Position numbers and translations under genes: made by a program. The notes below the pieces were generated by a model that ran no database searches, was not told the DNA's origin, and saw nothing but the letters and a program-made list of their open reading frames with translations. From positions 1 to 19,184 of the forward strand of contig DASSZD010000131.1 in the NCBI GenBank assembly GCA_035702985.1: a stretch of DNA of 19,184 nt. The letters are read 5' to 3'. Source of the stretch: JAKAXG01 sp035702985 (lineage in GTDB: Bacteria; Actinomycetota; Acidimicrobiia; Acidimicrobiales; Palsa-688). This document shows positions 12,664 through 19,184 of this stretch, piece after piece; position 1 is the first letter of the stretch, and every line of letters starts with the position of its first letter.

Positions 12664-13929
12664 TCAGGCCGCCCGGGAGCGGTAGGCGCCGGGGCTGGTG
12701 AACATGCCGCGGCGCCAGCGGTGCGGGGTGACCAGAGCGGCGCGGGGATAGTCCTCGAACATCCAGCGCACGAAGTTCCGCCGGCACCAGTCGCTGCTGT
12801 CCACCAGCGACAGGGCCCGCCCCGACCCCGACGGGTGGCCCAGCACCGTCGACAGCGCCCGGGCCAGCCGGTCGTCGAGGGCCATGCCCCACCGGACCTG
12901 GCGCCGGTACCGGGCGGCCGCCCGGTCGGGGCGGTGGGGGCCGGCCTGGGCCACGGCCCGGGCGGCGTCCTCGCCGGTCTCGAGGGCCTGGGCGATGCCC
13001 TCACCGGTCATGGGATCGCACGCCCCGGCGGCGTCCCCGGCGAAGAGGACCCGGCCCCCCAGCCCGTCGAGGGCGGCGCCGCCGATGCGGGCCGGGATGG
13101 GCCAGGCCCGCCACGGTCCGGCCGGATGGGCGTCGGGGCCGAGCACCTCGGCGATGCCGGGACGGGCGGTCCAGTCGATGCGCTGGCCCCGCAGCCGGGA
13201 CGGCCCGTCCGGGCTGTCCGCCCCGGTCGCGGCGGGCCGGCGCAGCACCCCGTAGCCGAAGTTGACCAGGCCTCCCGGCAGCGGGAAGGACCAGGCGTAG
13301 CCGGGGAGCATGTCCGGTTCGAACCACACCCACAGCTTGCGGGCCAGCGGGCCGGTGCCGGCCAGGTACTGGCGGCCGGCCTGCCACTCACCCAGGTAGC
13401 CCGGCCCCGACGGCCTCGACGACAGGCCCAGCGAGCGTCGCAGGGGCGACCACATCCCGTCGGCGGCGATGACGTAGCGGGCCGTGGCGGCGCGGCCGTC
13501 CTCCAGGTGCACCCGGACCCCGTCCGGGGCCGCTTCCACGGTGGCCACCGGGCAGCCCTGCAGGACCCGGGCCCCGGACCGCTCGGCCTGTGCCACCATG
13601 GCTGCGTCCAGGTCGGCCCGGCGGGCCGACACGGCGTGCTGGGTGCCGTCGGCCGGGAACGGGAGCCGCACCTGCCGCCCGTCGGAGGCCACCACCATCA
13701 CGTCGTCGACCGGCTGCCACGAGGGCACCCGGGCCGGATCCAGGCCCAGTCGTTCCACCCGGCGCAGCGCGGCGGTGGTGAGCCCGTCGCCGCAGCACTT
13801 GTCGCGGGGGAACACGGCCTTGTCGACGACCGTCACCCGGCGGCCCAGGCGGGCCAGGGTGATGGCCGCCGCCGTCCCGGCCGGCCCGGCGCCGACCACC
13901 ACCACGTCGGCTGACAAGTCGGGATCCAC
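12664..13929 (-). CDS. Geranylgeranyl reductase-family FAD-dependent oxidoreductase
   Basis: From the GTG at 13927-13929 the protein has 421 residues. It shows the FAD-binding VVVGAGPAGTAAA (GxGxxG at 13-18), the DKAVFPRDKCCGDGL block (36-50) typical of geranylgeranyl reductases, and the second FAD motif GRVLFAGDAAGACDPMTGEG. Relatives saturate double bonds of prenyl chains on quinones, archaeal-type lipids or chlorophyll precursors, or act as hydroxylases; a menaquinone or isoprenoid role is plausible. A weak GACCAT -10 lies 6 nt before the GTG. Another in-frame GTG lies 10 codons upstream (13957-13959). Longer frames reaching 15009 lie antisense to the next gene and are rejected. An ATG at 13935-13937 is out of frame. 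Confidence 0.87.
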   Translation of the reverse strand: MDPDLSADVVVVGAGPAGTAAAITLARLGRRVTVVDKAVFPRDKCCGDGLTTAALRRVERLGLDPARVPSWQPVDDVMVVASDGRQVRLPFPADGTQHAVSARRADLDAAMVAQAERSGARVLQGCPVATVEAAPDGVRVHLEDGRAATARYVIAADGMWSPLRRSLGLSSRPSGPGYLGEWQAGRQYLAGTGPLARKLWVWFEPDMLPGYAWSFPLPGGLVNFGYGVLRRPAATGADSPDGPSRLRGQRIDWTARPGIAEVLGPDAHPAGPWRAWPIPARIGGAALDGLGGRVLFAGDAAGACDPMTGEGIAQALETGEDAARAVAQAGPHRPDRAAARYRRQVRWGMALDDRLARALSTVLGHPSGSGRALSLVDSSDWCRRNFVRWMFEDYPRAALVTPHRWRRGMFTSPGAYRSRAA

Positions 13930-14007
13930 GCCGCCATGGTCGCATCGGGGCCCCACCGTTGGCCAGGCGGGGCGGTCGCCGGGGGCGGGGGGAGGAGGTC
14001 GCCGGGC

Positions 14008-14050
14008 GCGGCGGGGTGGCGGGCCGGGGGGCGGCGGGGTGGCGGGCCGG
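14008..14050. repeat. Two tandem 20-bp G-rich repeats, possible G-quadruplex
   Basis: Positions 14008-14027 and 14031-14050 are identical (gcggcggggtggcgggccgg), with a 23-bp period and a GGG spacer. With the preceding GGG (14004-14006), the + strand has six runs of three or more Gs separated by loops of 2-6 nt, which meets the usual G-quadruplex rule. It sits in the 174-bp divergent region between the flavoprotein and the second F420-type gene, about 40 bp upstream of the latter's -10. Confidence 0.6.
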
Positions 14051-14091
14051 ACCCGCATCCCGCCCCCGGTTTGTCCGGCCCCGGGCCTGGG

Positions 14092-14097
14092 TACGCG
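14092..14097 (+). promoter_or_regulatory. Imperfect -10 element (TACGCG) of the second F420-type gene
   Basis: TACGCG is followed by CCGGGC and the ATG at 14104. The last base is G rather than T, so the match is partial, but the spacing equals that of other leaderless starts here. Confidence 0.35.
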
Positions 14098-14103
14098 CCG
14101 GGC

Positions 14104-15075
14104 ATGACCCAGATCGGTTACACGATGATGTGCGAGCAGGCCGGGCCCAAGGAGCTCGTGCGTCACGTCCAGGCAGCCGAGGGCGGCGGGTTCGACTTTG
14201 CCGTGATCTCCGATCACTACTTCCCCTGGGTCGACGCCATGGGCCACTCGCCCTACGCCTGGTCGGTGCTCGGGGCGGCGGCCCACGCCACCAGCAGCAT
14301 CGAGCTCATGACCTATGTGACCTGCCCCATCAAGCGCTACCACCCGGCGGTGGTGGCCCAGAAGGCGGCCACGGTGGCCCTGCTCTCCGACGGGCGCTTC
14401 ACCCTGGGCCTGGGCGCGGGAGAGAACCTCAACGAGCACGTGGTGGGCGGCGCATGGCCTCCGGTCAACACCCGCCACGAGATGCTCGACGAAGCGATCG
14501 AAATCATCCGGGCCCTCTGGACCGGCGACTACGTCAACTTCCGGGGCCGGCACTTCGAGGTGGACTCGGCCCGCCTGTGGGACCGGCCCGACACCCCGCC
14601 TCCTCTCGGGGTGGCGGTCTCGGGCCGGGCGTCGTGCCGGCTGGCCGGGGCCAAGGCCGACGTGATGATCGCGGTGGAACCGGAGCCGTCGCTGGTGGAG
14701 CGGTTCGCGGCCGGGGGCGGGGCCGGCAAGCCGTGCGTCGGGCAGGTCCCGGTCTGCTACGACCCCGACCGGGACGCCGCGGTGGAGCGGGCCCTCCGGC
14801 TGTTCGGCTGGTTCGGCGGCGGCTGGAAGGTCAACTCCGAGCTGCCGGGGACGGCCGCCTTCGAGGCGGCCTCGCAGTTCGTGCGCCCCGAGGACGTCAC
14901 CGCCAGCATCCCCTGCGGTGACCGGGTGGAGGATTTCGTCGAGGCGGTGGGCAAGTTCAGCGACGCCGGCTTCACCCACGTGGCGCTGGTCCAGGTGGGC
15001 GGCGACCACCAGGCCGGGTTCATCGAATGGTCCGAGAAGGAGCTGCTGCCGGCCCTACGCGCCCGGGCCGCCTGA
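14104..15075 (+). CDS. LLM-class F420-dependent oxidoreductase, G6PDH-like family
   Basis: The 323-residue protein belongs to the F420-dependent luciferase-like group that includes F420-glucose-6-phosphate dehydrogenase (TIGR03557-like, from memory). Landmarks are MTQIGYTMMCEQ, AAEGGGFDFAVISDHYFPW (25-43), IELMTYVTCPIKRYHPAVVA, DGRFTLGLGAGENLNEHVVG, the RHEMLDEAIEIIRALW helix, NFRGRHFEVD, and TASIPCGDRVEDFVEAVGKF near the C-terminus. It should move hydride between F420 and an organic substrate; whether that is glucose-6-phosphate cannot be told. The ATG at 14104 is preferred over longer frames because the upstream part is the G-rich non-coding repeat region. It shares little with the 2296 gene beyond the fold. 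It converges on the methyltransferase. Confidence 0.9.
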   Translation: MTQIGYTMMCEQAGPKELVRHVQAAEGGGFDFAVISDHYFPWVDAMGHSPYAWSVLGAAAHATSSIELMTYVTCPIKRYHPAVVAQKAATVALLSDGRFTLGLGAGENLNEHVVGGAWPPVNTRHEMLDEAIEIIRALWTGDYVNFRGRHFEVDSARLWDRPDTPPPLGVAVSGRASCRLAGAKADVMIAVEPEPSLVERFAAGGGAGKPCVGQVPVCYDPDRDAAVERALRLFGWFGGGWKVNSELPGTAAFEAASQFVRPEDVTASIPCGDRVEDFVEAVGKFSDAGFTHVALVQVGGDHQAGFIEWSEKELLPALRARAA

Positions 15076-15089
15076 CCGGCGCCGCCCGG

Positions 15090-15102
15090 GCCGGGCCCCG
15101 GC
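15090..15102. terminator. GC hairpin between convergent genes
   Basis: GCCGGG-C-CCCGGC is a perfect palindrome around one base within the 27-bp gap between two convergent stop codons; an overlapping GCCCG-GGC-CGGGC lies just before it. No T-tract. Confidence 0.4.
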
Positions 15103-15906
15103 TCACGCCCGGGCCAGCACCTCCACGCTGAGCACGACGAACAGGGCGTCGTCGGCCTCGGACCATTCCCGCCAGCCGGCGGAGATGACCTCGAGCTCGC
15201 CCCGGGTGGTGATCCCGTAGTCCATGGCCTGCTGGGCGAACGACGAGGTCAGGGTGCGGTCGGCCCACAGCCCACCCCACCACGACCGGCTCTCCGGGTC
15301 GGCGAAGGTCCAGTTGGAGCTGGTCACCTCCAGCCGGTCGAACCCGGCGGCCCCGACCCAGCCCGGCAGCCTGCGGCCGGCGTCGGAGTCGGCGCCGTTG
15401 CGGGCGCAGACCTGGTGGTAGATGTCCCTCCAGCGGTCCAGCCGGGGATCGCCCGGGTTCCACAGGAACCCGCCGTAGTCGCTGTCGCGCACCGCCAGCA
15501 GGCCCCCGGGCCGCAGCACCCGGCGCATCTCCCGCAGGGCGGCCACCGGATCGGCCAGATGCTGCAGCACCTGGTGGGCGTGGACCACGTCGAAGGACCG
15601 GTCCGGGTGGTCCAGGTGGTACACGTCACCCACCCGGAACTCCGGATGGCCGGCAGCGCCGGCCCGGGAGGCCGCCCGGGCCGCCTCCTGCACTATCCCG
15701 GCGTCCCGGTCCACCCCCACCACCCGCCCGGGGGAGACGATCCGGGCCAGGTCCACGGTGATGGTCCCGGGCCCGCAGCCGACATCGAGCAGGTCCATAC
15801 CCGGTTCCAGGCGACCGGTCAGGTAGGCGGCCGAGTTCGCCGCGGTACGCCACCGGTGGCTGCGCAGCACCGGCTCCTGGTGGCCGTGGGTGTAGGTCTC
15901 GTTCAT
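15103..15906 (-). CDS. SAM-dependent methyltransferase, UbiE-like class I
   Basis: The 267-residue protein has the class I fold. Motif I is LLDVGCGPGTIT (39-50), the acidic ribose-binding strand is VVGVDRD, then FRVGDVYHLDH, the post-II block FDVVHAHQVLQHLADPVAAL and motif III RRVLRPGGLLAVRDSDY. The C-terminal half (WTFADPESRSWWGGLWADR...) is a substrate lid. The acceptor is unknown; relatives methylate quinones, sterols or small molecules. The ATG at 15904-15906 (MNETYTHGHQ) is preferred over the GTG seven codons upstream because the first matches typical starts. No convincing promoter is seen, only a weak CACGCT 9 nt upstream. It diverges from the gene at 16011 across 104 bp. Confidence 0.9.
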   Translation of the reverse strand: MNETYTHGHQEPVLRSHRWRTAANSAAYLTGRLEPGMDLLDVGCGPGTITVDLARIVSPGRVVGVDRDAGIVQEAARAASRAGAAGHPEFRVGDVYHLDHPDRSFDVVHAHQVLQHLADPVAALREMRRVLRPGGLLAVRDSDYGGFLWNPGDPRLDRWRDIYHQVCARNGADSDAGRRLPGWVGAAGFDRLEVTSSNWTFADPESRSWWGGLWADRTLTSSFAQQAMDYGITTRGELEVISAGWREWSEADDALFVVLSVEVLARA

Positions 15907-15997
15907 GGCCCCACCAGCGTGGCCCACCGGGGCGGCCGCCGGCCAGGGCGGGCTGCCCGGTGGCCGGCCGCCCCGTCGGCCCGCCGGTGGGTGGGAG

Positions 15998-16003
15998 TAG
16001 CGT
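15998..16003 (+). promoter_or_regulatory. -10 element (TAGCGT) of the nitronate monooxygenase-like gene
   Basis: TAGCGT is followed by CTGGCCC (7 nt) and the ATG at 16011. TAGCGTCTGGC is identical to the promoter core at 11046-11056. Confidence 0.55.
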
Positions 16004-16010
16004 CTGGCCC

Positions 16011-17153
16011 ATGCGCACCGAAGTCTGCGAGATGCTCGGGATCGAGTTCCCGATCTTCGCCTTCAGCCACTGCCGCGACGTGGTGGCGGCGGTCAGCCGG
16101 GCCGGCGGGTTCGGGGTACTGGGCGCGGTGGCATACAGCCCGGAGCAGCTGGCCGTGGCCCTCGACTGGCTCGACGACCACGTCGGAGACCATCCCTACG
16201 GGGTGGACGTGATCGTGCCGGCCCGCTACGTCGGTGACCAGGGCGGGGGGTTGCGGTCCGGCGATGTGGCGTCCCTGCTCCCCGAGGAGCACCGTCTCTT
16301 CGTCGAGGACATCCTGGAGCGGTACGGGGTGGCCGAACTGCCCGGGGACCGGGACGGCGGGGAGGACGGGGACCGCCCCGACCGGCCCATGCCGTTCTCC
16401 AGCCAGAGCGCCCGTGACCTGCTGGAGGTGGTCTGGAAGCATCCCAAGGTCAGGCTGATCGCCAACGCCCTGGGGCCGGCTCCGGATTACCTGGTGGAAG
16501 CCGCCCACGACCGCGGCGTGCTGGTGGCCGGCCTGGTCGGCAAGGTGGAGCATGCCCGCCGCCAGAGGGACGCCGGGGTGGATCTGATCATCGCCCAGGG
16601 GTCGGAGGCGGGCGGTCACACCGGGGAGATCGGCACCATGGTGCTGGTCCCCCAGATCGTCGATGCGGTGGCGCCACTGCCGGTGCTGGCCGCCGGCGGG
16701 ATCGCCGACGGCCGCCAGGTGGCGGCGTCCATGGCCCTGGGCGCCCGGGGGGTGTGGTGCGGGTCGGTGTGGCTGACCACCGACGAGGCCGAGACCCACC
16801 CGGTGGTCAAGGAGAAATTCCTGGCGGCGTCGTCGGCCGACACCGTGCGGTCCCGGTCCAAGACCGGCAAACCGGCCCGCCAGTTGCGCTCGGCGTGGAC
16901 CGAGGAGTGGGACCGGCCCGACACGCCCGAGCCGCTGCCGATGCCTCTCCAGTCGGCGCTGGTCGCCCGGGCCGAGGCCCGCATCGCCCGGGGGGCGGCG
17001 AGCGGCGAGGGGGCCCGCCAGCTCATCAACTACTTCGTCGGCCAGGCGGTGGGCCAGATGAACCAGACCAAGCCGGCCGGCCAGGTCGTCATGGACATGG
17101 TGGAGGGCTACATCGCGGCGGCCTCGGCGTTGGGTCAGTCGGTCGCCACCTGA
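16011..17153 (+). CDS. Nitronate monooxygenase / 2-nitropropane dioxygenase-like FMN enzyme
   Basis: The 380-residue TIM-barrel flavoprotein shows the family blocks MLGIEFPIFAF, AVSRAGGFGVLGAVAYSPEQL, GVLVAGLVGKVEHARR, LIIAQGSEAGGHTGEIGTM with the catalytic H203, and PVLAAGGIADGRQVAASMALGARGVWCGS for FMN phosphate. Members oxidise nitronates or act as related FMN oxidoreductases such as enoyl reductases. A Gly/Asp-rich insert near residues 107-125 (PGDRDGGEDGDRPDRP) interrupts the early barrel. The C-terminal RQLINYFVGQAVGQMNQTKP is a typical late helix. The ATG at 16011 has a good leaderless -10. It converges on the CDF transporter gene over a hairpin. Confidence 0.9.
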   Translation: MRTEVCEMLGIEFPIFAFSHCRDVVAAVSRAGGFGVLGAVAYSPEQLAVALDWLDDHVGDHPYGVDVIVPARYVGDQGGGLRSGDVASLLPEEHRLFVEDILERYGVAELPGDRDGGEDGDRPDRPMPFSSQSARDLLEVVWKHPKVRLIANALGPAPDYLVEAAHDRGVLVAGLVGKVEHARRQRDAGVDLIIAQGSEAGGHTGEIGTMVLVPQIVDAVAPLPVLAAGGIADGRQVAASMALGARGVWCGSVWLTTDEAETHPVVKEKFLAASSADTVRSRSKTGKPARQLRSAWTEEWDRPDTPEPLPMPLQSALVARAEARIARGAASGEGARQLINYFVGQAVGQMNQTKPAGQVVMDMVEGYIAAASALGQSVAT

Positions 17154-17159
17154 TCGGGA

Positions 17160-17179
17160 GCCGGCCCCGGCTGGCCGGC
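17160..17179. terminator. GC hairpin between convergent genes
   Basis: GCCGGCC (17160-17166), loop CCGGCT, GGCCGGC (17173-17179) is a perfect 7-bp stem 7 nt after the stop of the FMN enzyme and before the CDF stop. No T-tract. Confidence 0.5.
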
Positions 17180-17193
17180 CGGGATGGCCTTGG

Positions 17194-18465
17194 TCAGCGG
17201 GGCGCCGGCGGGTTCGTCCAGCCCCGGCTCGCGTCCCCGGCCCCGGGCGCGGCGCCGGATCCGTCCGGGTCCGGTCCCGGCCCCGGAGCGGGGCGTGCGG
17301 TGGGAAAATGGTGGGCGGTGAGGGTGTGGTGGTCGACGCCGTTGCGGCTGGGGTCGACGTGGATGATGGCCTGCGCCAGCCTGGGGACCCGGTGCAGCAG
17401 CTCGTGGTAGGCGGCCTCGGCCACGGCGTGTCCCTCCACCAGGGTCAGCCGGCCGTCGGCGGTGATGGCGGCCTCGGCCAGGAGCTCGTGGCCCACCCAG
17501 CGCAGCCTGACCCCGGTCACCTCCTCGACCCCCGCCACGCGGCTGAGCACCTCCGACGCCCGGGTGACCAGGGCGGGGTCCACGCTGTCCATCAACCGGC
17601 GGTAGATGTCACGTGCCGCGTTCTTGAGGACCAGCAGGATGGCCACCGTGATCAGCAGTCCGACCACCGGGTCGGCCTCCTTCCACCCGGCGGCCACGCC
17701 TATGGCGCCGGCGACGACCGCCAGCGAGGTGAGCCCGTCGGTGCGGGCGTGCATGCCGTCGGCCACCAGCGCCGCGGAACCGATGCGCCGGCCGACGCGC
17801 GTGCGGTAGACGGCGACGGTCTCGTTGCCGACGAAGCCCACCACGCCGGCCGCCGCCACCCATCCCAGCCGGGACAGGGTCTGCGGATGGGCCAGCCGGT
17901 TGACGGCCTCCCACGCGGCCAGCACCGAGGACGCGGTCATGATCGCCACGATGAAGATCCCGGCCAGGTCCTCGGCCCGCCCGTAGCCGTAGGTGTAGCG
18001 CTCGTCGGGCGGCCGCCGGCTCATCCAGAACGCCACGCCGAGCGGCACCGCGGTGAGGGCGTCGGCGAAGTTGTGGATCGTGTCCGACAGCAGGGCCACC
18101 GAGCCGCTGATCAGCACCACCGCCAGCTCCGCCGCCGCGGTGACGGCCAGGATGGCGAGCGACACCTTGAGGGCCTTCACGCCCTCGTCGGTGGCCGTCA
18201 GGGCGGCGGCGATGGTGTCGCCGGTGTCGTGGCTGTGGGGGGCGAACACCGACATGACCAGTCCCCGGAGGCCGCCCGGATGGTCGTGGTCGTGCCCGTG
18301 CCCGTCGTGCCCGTGTTCATGGTCGTCGTGGCCGTGTTCGTGGCCGTGCTCGTCGGGGCCCCCGTGCCCGTCGTGGCCGTGCCCGTGGTCGTCGGGTCCG
18401 GACCCCGGGCCCGCCGGCTGGCGGCGCTGGTCGTCGTGGCGGTGCGGGCTGGACGGTACGGCCAC
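17194..18465 (-). CDS. CDF-family zinc (divalent metal) efflux transporter with His-rich N-terminus
   Basis: The 423-residue protein has a cytoplasmic N-terminal tail with 15 His between about residues 26 and 62 (repeated DHGHGHDGH and EHGHEHGH), then six hydrophobic segments. The Zn-type site residues are HNFAD in TM2 (HxxxD) and HARTD in TM5 (HxxxD), the usual selectivity signature for zinc. The ZT-dimer cytoplasmic domain follows (DPALVTRASEVLSRVAGVEE to AIIHVDPS), and a Pro/Gly-rich tail ends the protein. It should export Zn2+ in exchange for protons. The GTG at 18463-18465 is supported by -10 TAGCTT 6 nt upstream. Three GATC motifs lie in the 59-bp region shared with the divergent oxidoreductase. 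No metal-responsive regulator gene is adjacent. Confidence 0.92.
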   Translation of the reverse strand: MAVPSSPHRHDDQRRQPAGPGSGPDDHGHGHDGHGGPDEHGHEHGHDDHEHGHDGHGHDHDHPGGLRGLVMSVFAPHSHDTGDTIAAALTATDEGVKALKVSLAILAVTAAAELAVVLISGSVALLSDTIHNFADALTAVPLGVAFWMSRRPPDERYTYGYGRAEDLAGIFIVAIMTASSVLAAWEAVNRLAHPQTLSRLGWVAAAGVVGFVGNETVAVYRTRVGRRIGSAALVADGMHARTDGLTSLAVVAGAIGVAAGWKEADPVVGLLITVAILLVLKNAARDIYRRLMDSVDPALVTRASEVLSRVAGVEEVTGVRLRWVGHELLAEAAITADGRLTLVEGHAVAEAAYHELLHRVPRLAQAIIHVDPSRNGVDHHTLTAHHFPTARPAPGPGPDPDGSGAAPGAGDASRGWTNPPAPR

Positions 18466-18471
18466 CAGGTC

Positions 18472-18477
18472 AAGCTA
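18472..18477 (-). promoter_or_regulatory. -10 element (TAGCTT) of the CDF gene, leaderless
   Basis: TAGCTT on the minus strand is followed by GACCTG and the GTG at 18465. Confidence 0.5.
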
Positions 18478-18512
18478 CCCCCGCACCGTACGATCGGATC
18501 GGGATCAGCGGG

Positions 18513-18518
18513 TAAGTT
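18513..18518 (+). promoter_or_regulatory. -10 element (TAAGTT) of the FAD oxidoreductase, leaderless
   Basis: TAAGTT is followed by CGAGTT and the ATG at 18525. Between it and the divergent CDF promoter lies cgatcggatcgggatc (18491-18506), three GATC in a row, a possible operator. Confidence 0.5.
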
Positions 18519-18524
18519 CGAGTT

Positions 18525-19184
18525 ATGGCTTTGGCCGAGGAGCAGCGCGCTACGGGCCCGGCGGGCCCGGCCTGGGACGCCTACCGGCGGCGGGTGGATG
18601 GCCTCCTCGCCGCGTACCGGTCGATACCGCCCACGGCCCCGGTGCGCCTGGCGAAGAAGACGTCCAACCTGTTCCGGACCCGCTCCGCGCCGGCCGGCCC
18701 GGGACTGGACGTGTCCGGCTTCGACGGAGTGATCGAGGTCGACGCCCGTAACCGGTGGGCCGACGTACAGGGCATGACGACCTACGAGCACCTGGTCGAC
18801 GCCCTGCTTCCATACGGGCTCATGCCCCTCGTGGTCCCCGAGCTCAAGACCATCACCCTCGGGGGGGCCATCACCGGACTGGGCATCGAGAGCTCGTCGT
18901 TCCGCAACGGGATGCCCCACGAGTCGGTGCTGGAGATGGACATCCTGACCGGTGCCGGCGAGGTGCTGACCGTCGACGCCACGGGGGAGCACCGGGACCT
19001 GTTCCACGGGTTCCCCAACTCCTACGGTTCGCTGGGGTACGCCCTGCGGCTCCGGATCGAGCTCGAGGACGTCCGGCCCTACGTCCACCTCCGGCACCTG
19101 CGCTTCGAGCGCACCGCCGAGCTCCTGGCGGTCCTGGAGCAGGTCTGCGCGGCCCGGGAGCACGGCGGCGAACGGGTCGACTTC
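18525..19184 (+). CDS. FAD-binding oxidoreductase, DHCR24-like, 5' part (runs off window)
   Basis: The frame is open from ATG 18525 to the window end (220 codons, no stop), so the gene is truncated at the right edge. Residues about 69-185 form a PCMH/FAD_binding_4 domain: VIEVDARNRWADVQGMTTYE, ALLPYGLMPLVVPELKTITL, GGAITGLGIESSSFRNGMPH, VLEMDILTGAGEVLTVDATG and HGFPNSYGSLGYALRL. This block order and the GLGIESSSFR string resemble the delta(24)-sterol reductase (DHCR24) type of VAO-fold flavoprotein, judged from memory. It probably oxidises or reduces a lipid-like substrate. A leaderless -10 (TAAGTT) sits 6 nt before the ATG. It diverges from the CDF gene. The rest of the cap and C-terminal domain lies outside the window. 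Confidence 0.85.
   Translation, partial: MALAEEQRATGPAGPAWDAYRRRVDGLLAAYRSIPPTAPVRLAKKTSNLFRTRSAPAGPGLDVSGFDGVIEVDARNRWADVQGMTTYEHLVDALLPYGLMPLVVPELKTITLGGAITGLGIESSSFRNGMPHESVLEMDILTGAGEVLTVDATGEHRDLFHGFPNSYGSLGYALRLRIELEDVRPYVHLRHLRFERTAELLAVLEQVCAAREHGGERVDF

Noticed and set aside
11647..13914. 755-codon + strand frame opposite the SDR and flavoprotein genes
   Set aside because: Shadow of two intact minus-strand enzymes; Gly/Pro/His/Val-rich with no motif.
13935..13937. ATG just upstream of the flavoprotein start
   Set aside because: It is in a different reading frame from the FAD-binding motif; GTG at 13927-13929 is in frame.
13930..15009. Long upstream extension of the flavoprotein frame (to 781 codons)
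   Set aside because: The added part is antisense to the second F420-type gene and includes the G-rich repeat; family proteins begin at the VDPDLSADVVVVG region.
18283..18400. Possible tandem repeat or CRISPR-like array in the CDF gene
   Set aside because: The periodic DNA simply encodes the His-Gly-Asp tail in frame; there are no spaced identical repeats.
1..19184. tRNA, rRNA or riboswitch
   Set aside because: No cloverleaf, rRNA-like stretch or conserved riboswitch core was seen, and gaps between genes are too short for most of these.

Overview
The window is very GC-rich, densely coded actinobacterial DNA. Two F420-type luciferase-like oxidoreductases, a mycobacterial-type LigC DNA ligase, a FadA5-like thiolase and many promoters for leaderless mRNAs point to Actinomycetota; by overall gene style I infer an Acidimicrobiia-like or uncultured relative, but taxonomy cannot be proved from this sequence. 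There is no rRNA, tRNA, CRISPR array, transposase, integrase or phage gene. The largest non-coding gap is 174 bp (13930-14103).

Layout: (1) minus strand 7-2016, a CoA thiolase followed directly by a YdjC/ChbG-like deacetylase homologue whose metal site looks altered. (2) Plus strand 2111-3246, a 55-residue protein and an F420-type oxidoreductase. (3) Minus strand 3275-6700, a run of five genes: alpha/beta hydrolase, Cas4/AddB-like Fe-S nuclease, PAP2 phosphatase, DsbA-like protein and a small conserved-looking protein. (4) Plus strand 6755-7167, a seven-codon upstream ORF and a SnoaL-like protein, converging on and overlapping a minus-strand DUF72 gene (7082-8095). (5) Plus strand 8122-11595, malQ, ligC and a 2H phosphoesterase. 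(6) Minus strand 11638-13929, a geranylgeranyl-reductase-like flavoprotein and an HSD17B4-type SDR. (7) 14104-18465, alternating single genes: a second F420-type oxidoreductase (+), a methyltransferase (-), a nitronate monooxygenase-like enzyme (+) and a zinc CDF transporter with a His-rich tail (-). (8) 18525 to the end, the 5' part of a DHCR24-like FAD oxidoreductase that runs off the window.

The genes do not form one pathway. The thiolase, SDR, prenyl-reductase-like flavoprotein, F420-type enzymes and sterol-reductase-like oxidase give a lipid/isoprenoid redox flavour. The most coherent mechanistic unit is ligC plus the 2H phosphoesterase, which overlap at GTGA.

The strongest signal outside the genes is promoter architecture. 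About a dozen genes have a TAnnnT (-10-like) hexamer ending 6-8 nt before the start codon, the geometry expected for leaderless transcripts. In two places the TAG stop codon of one gene forms the first half of the next gene's -10 hexamer. Four of five convergent junctions carry a perfect GC-rich hairpin without a T-tract; at the fifth the two genes overlap by 86 bp.
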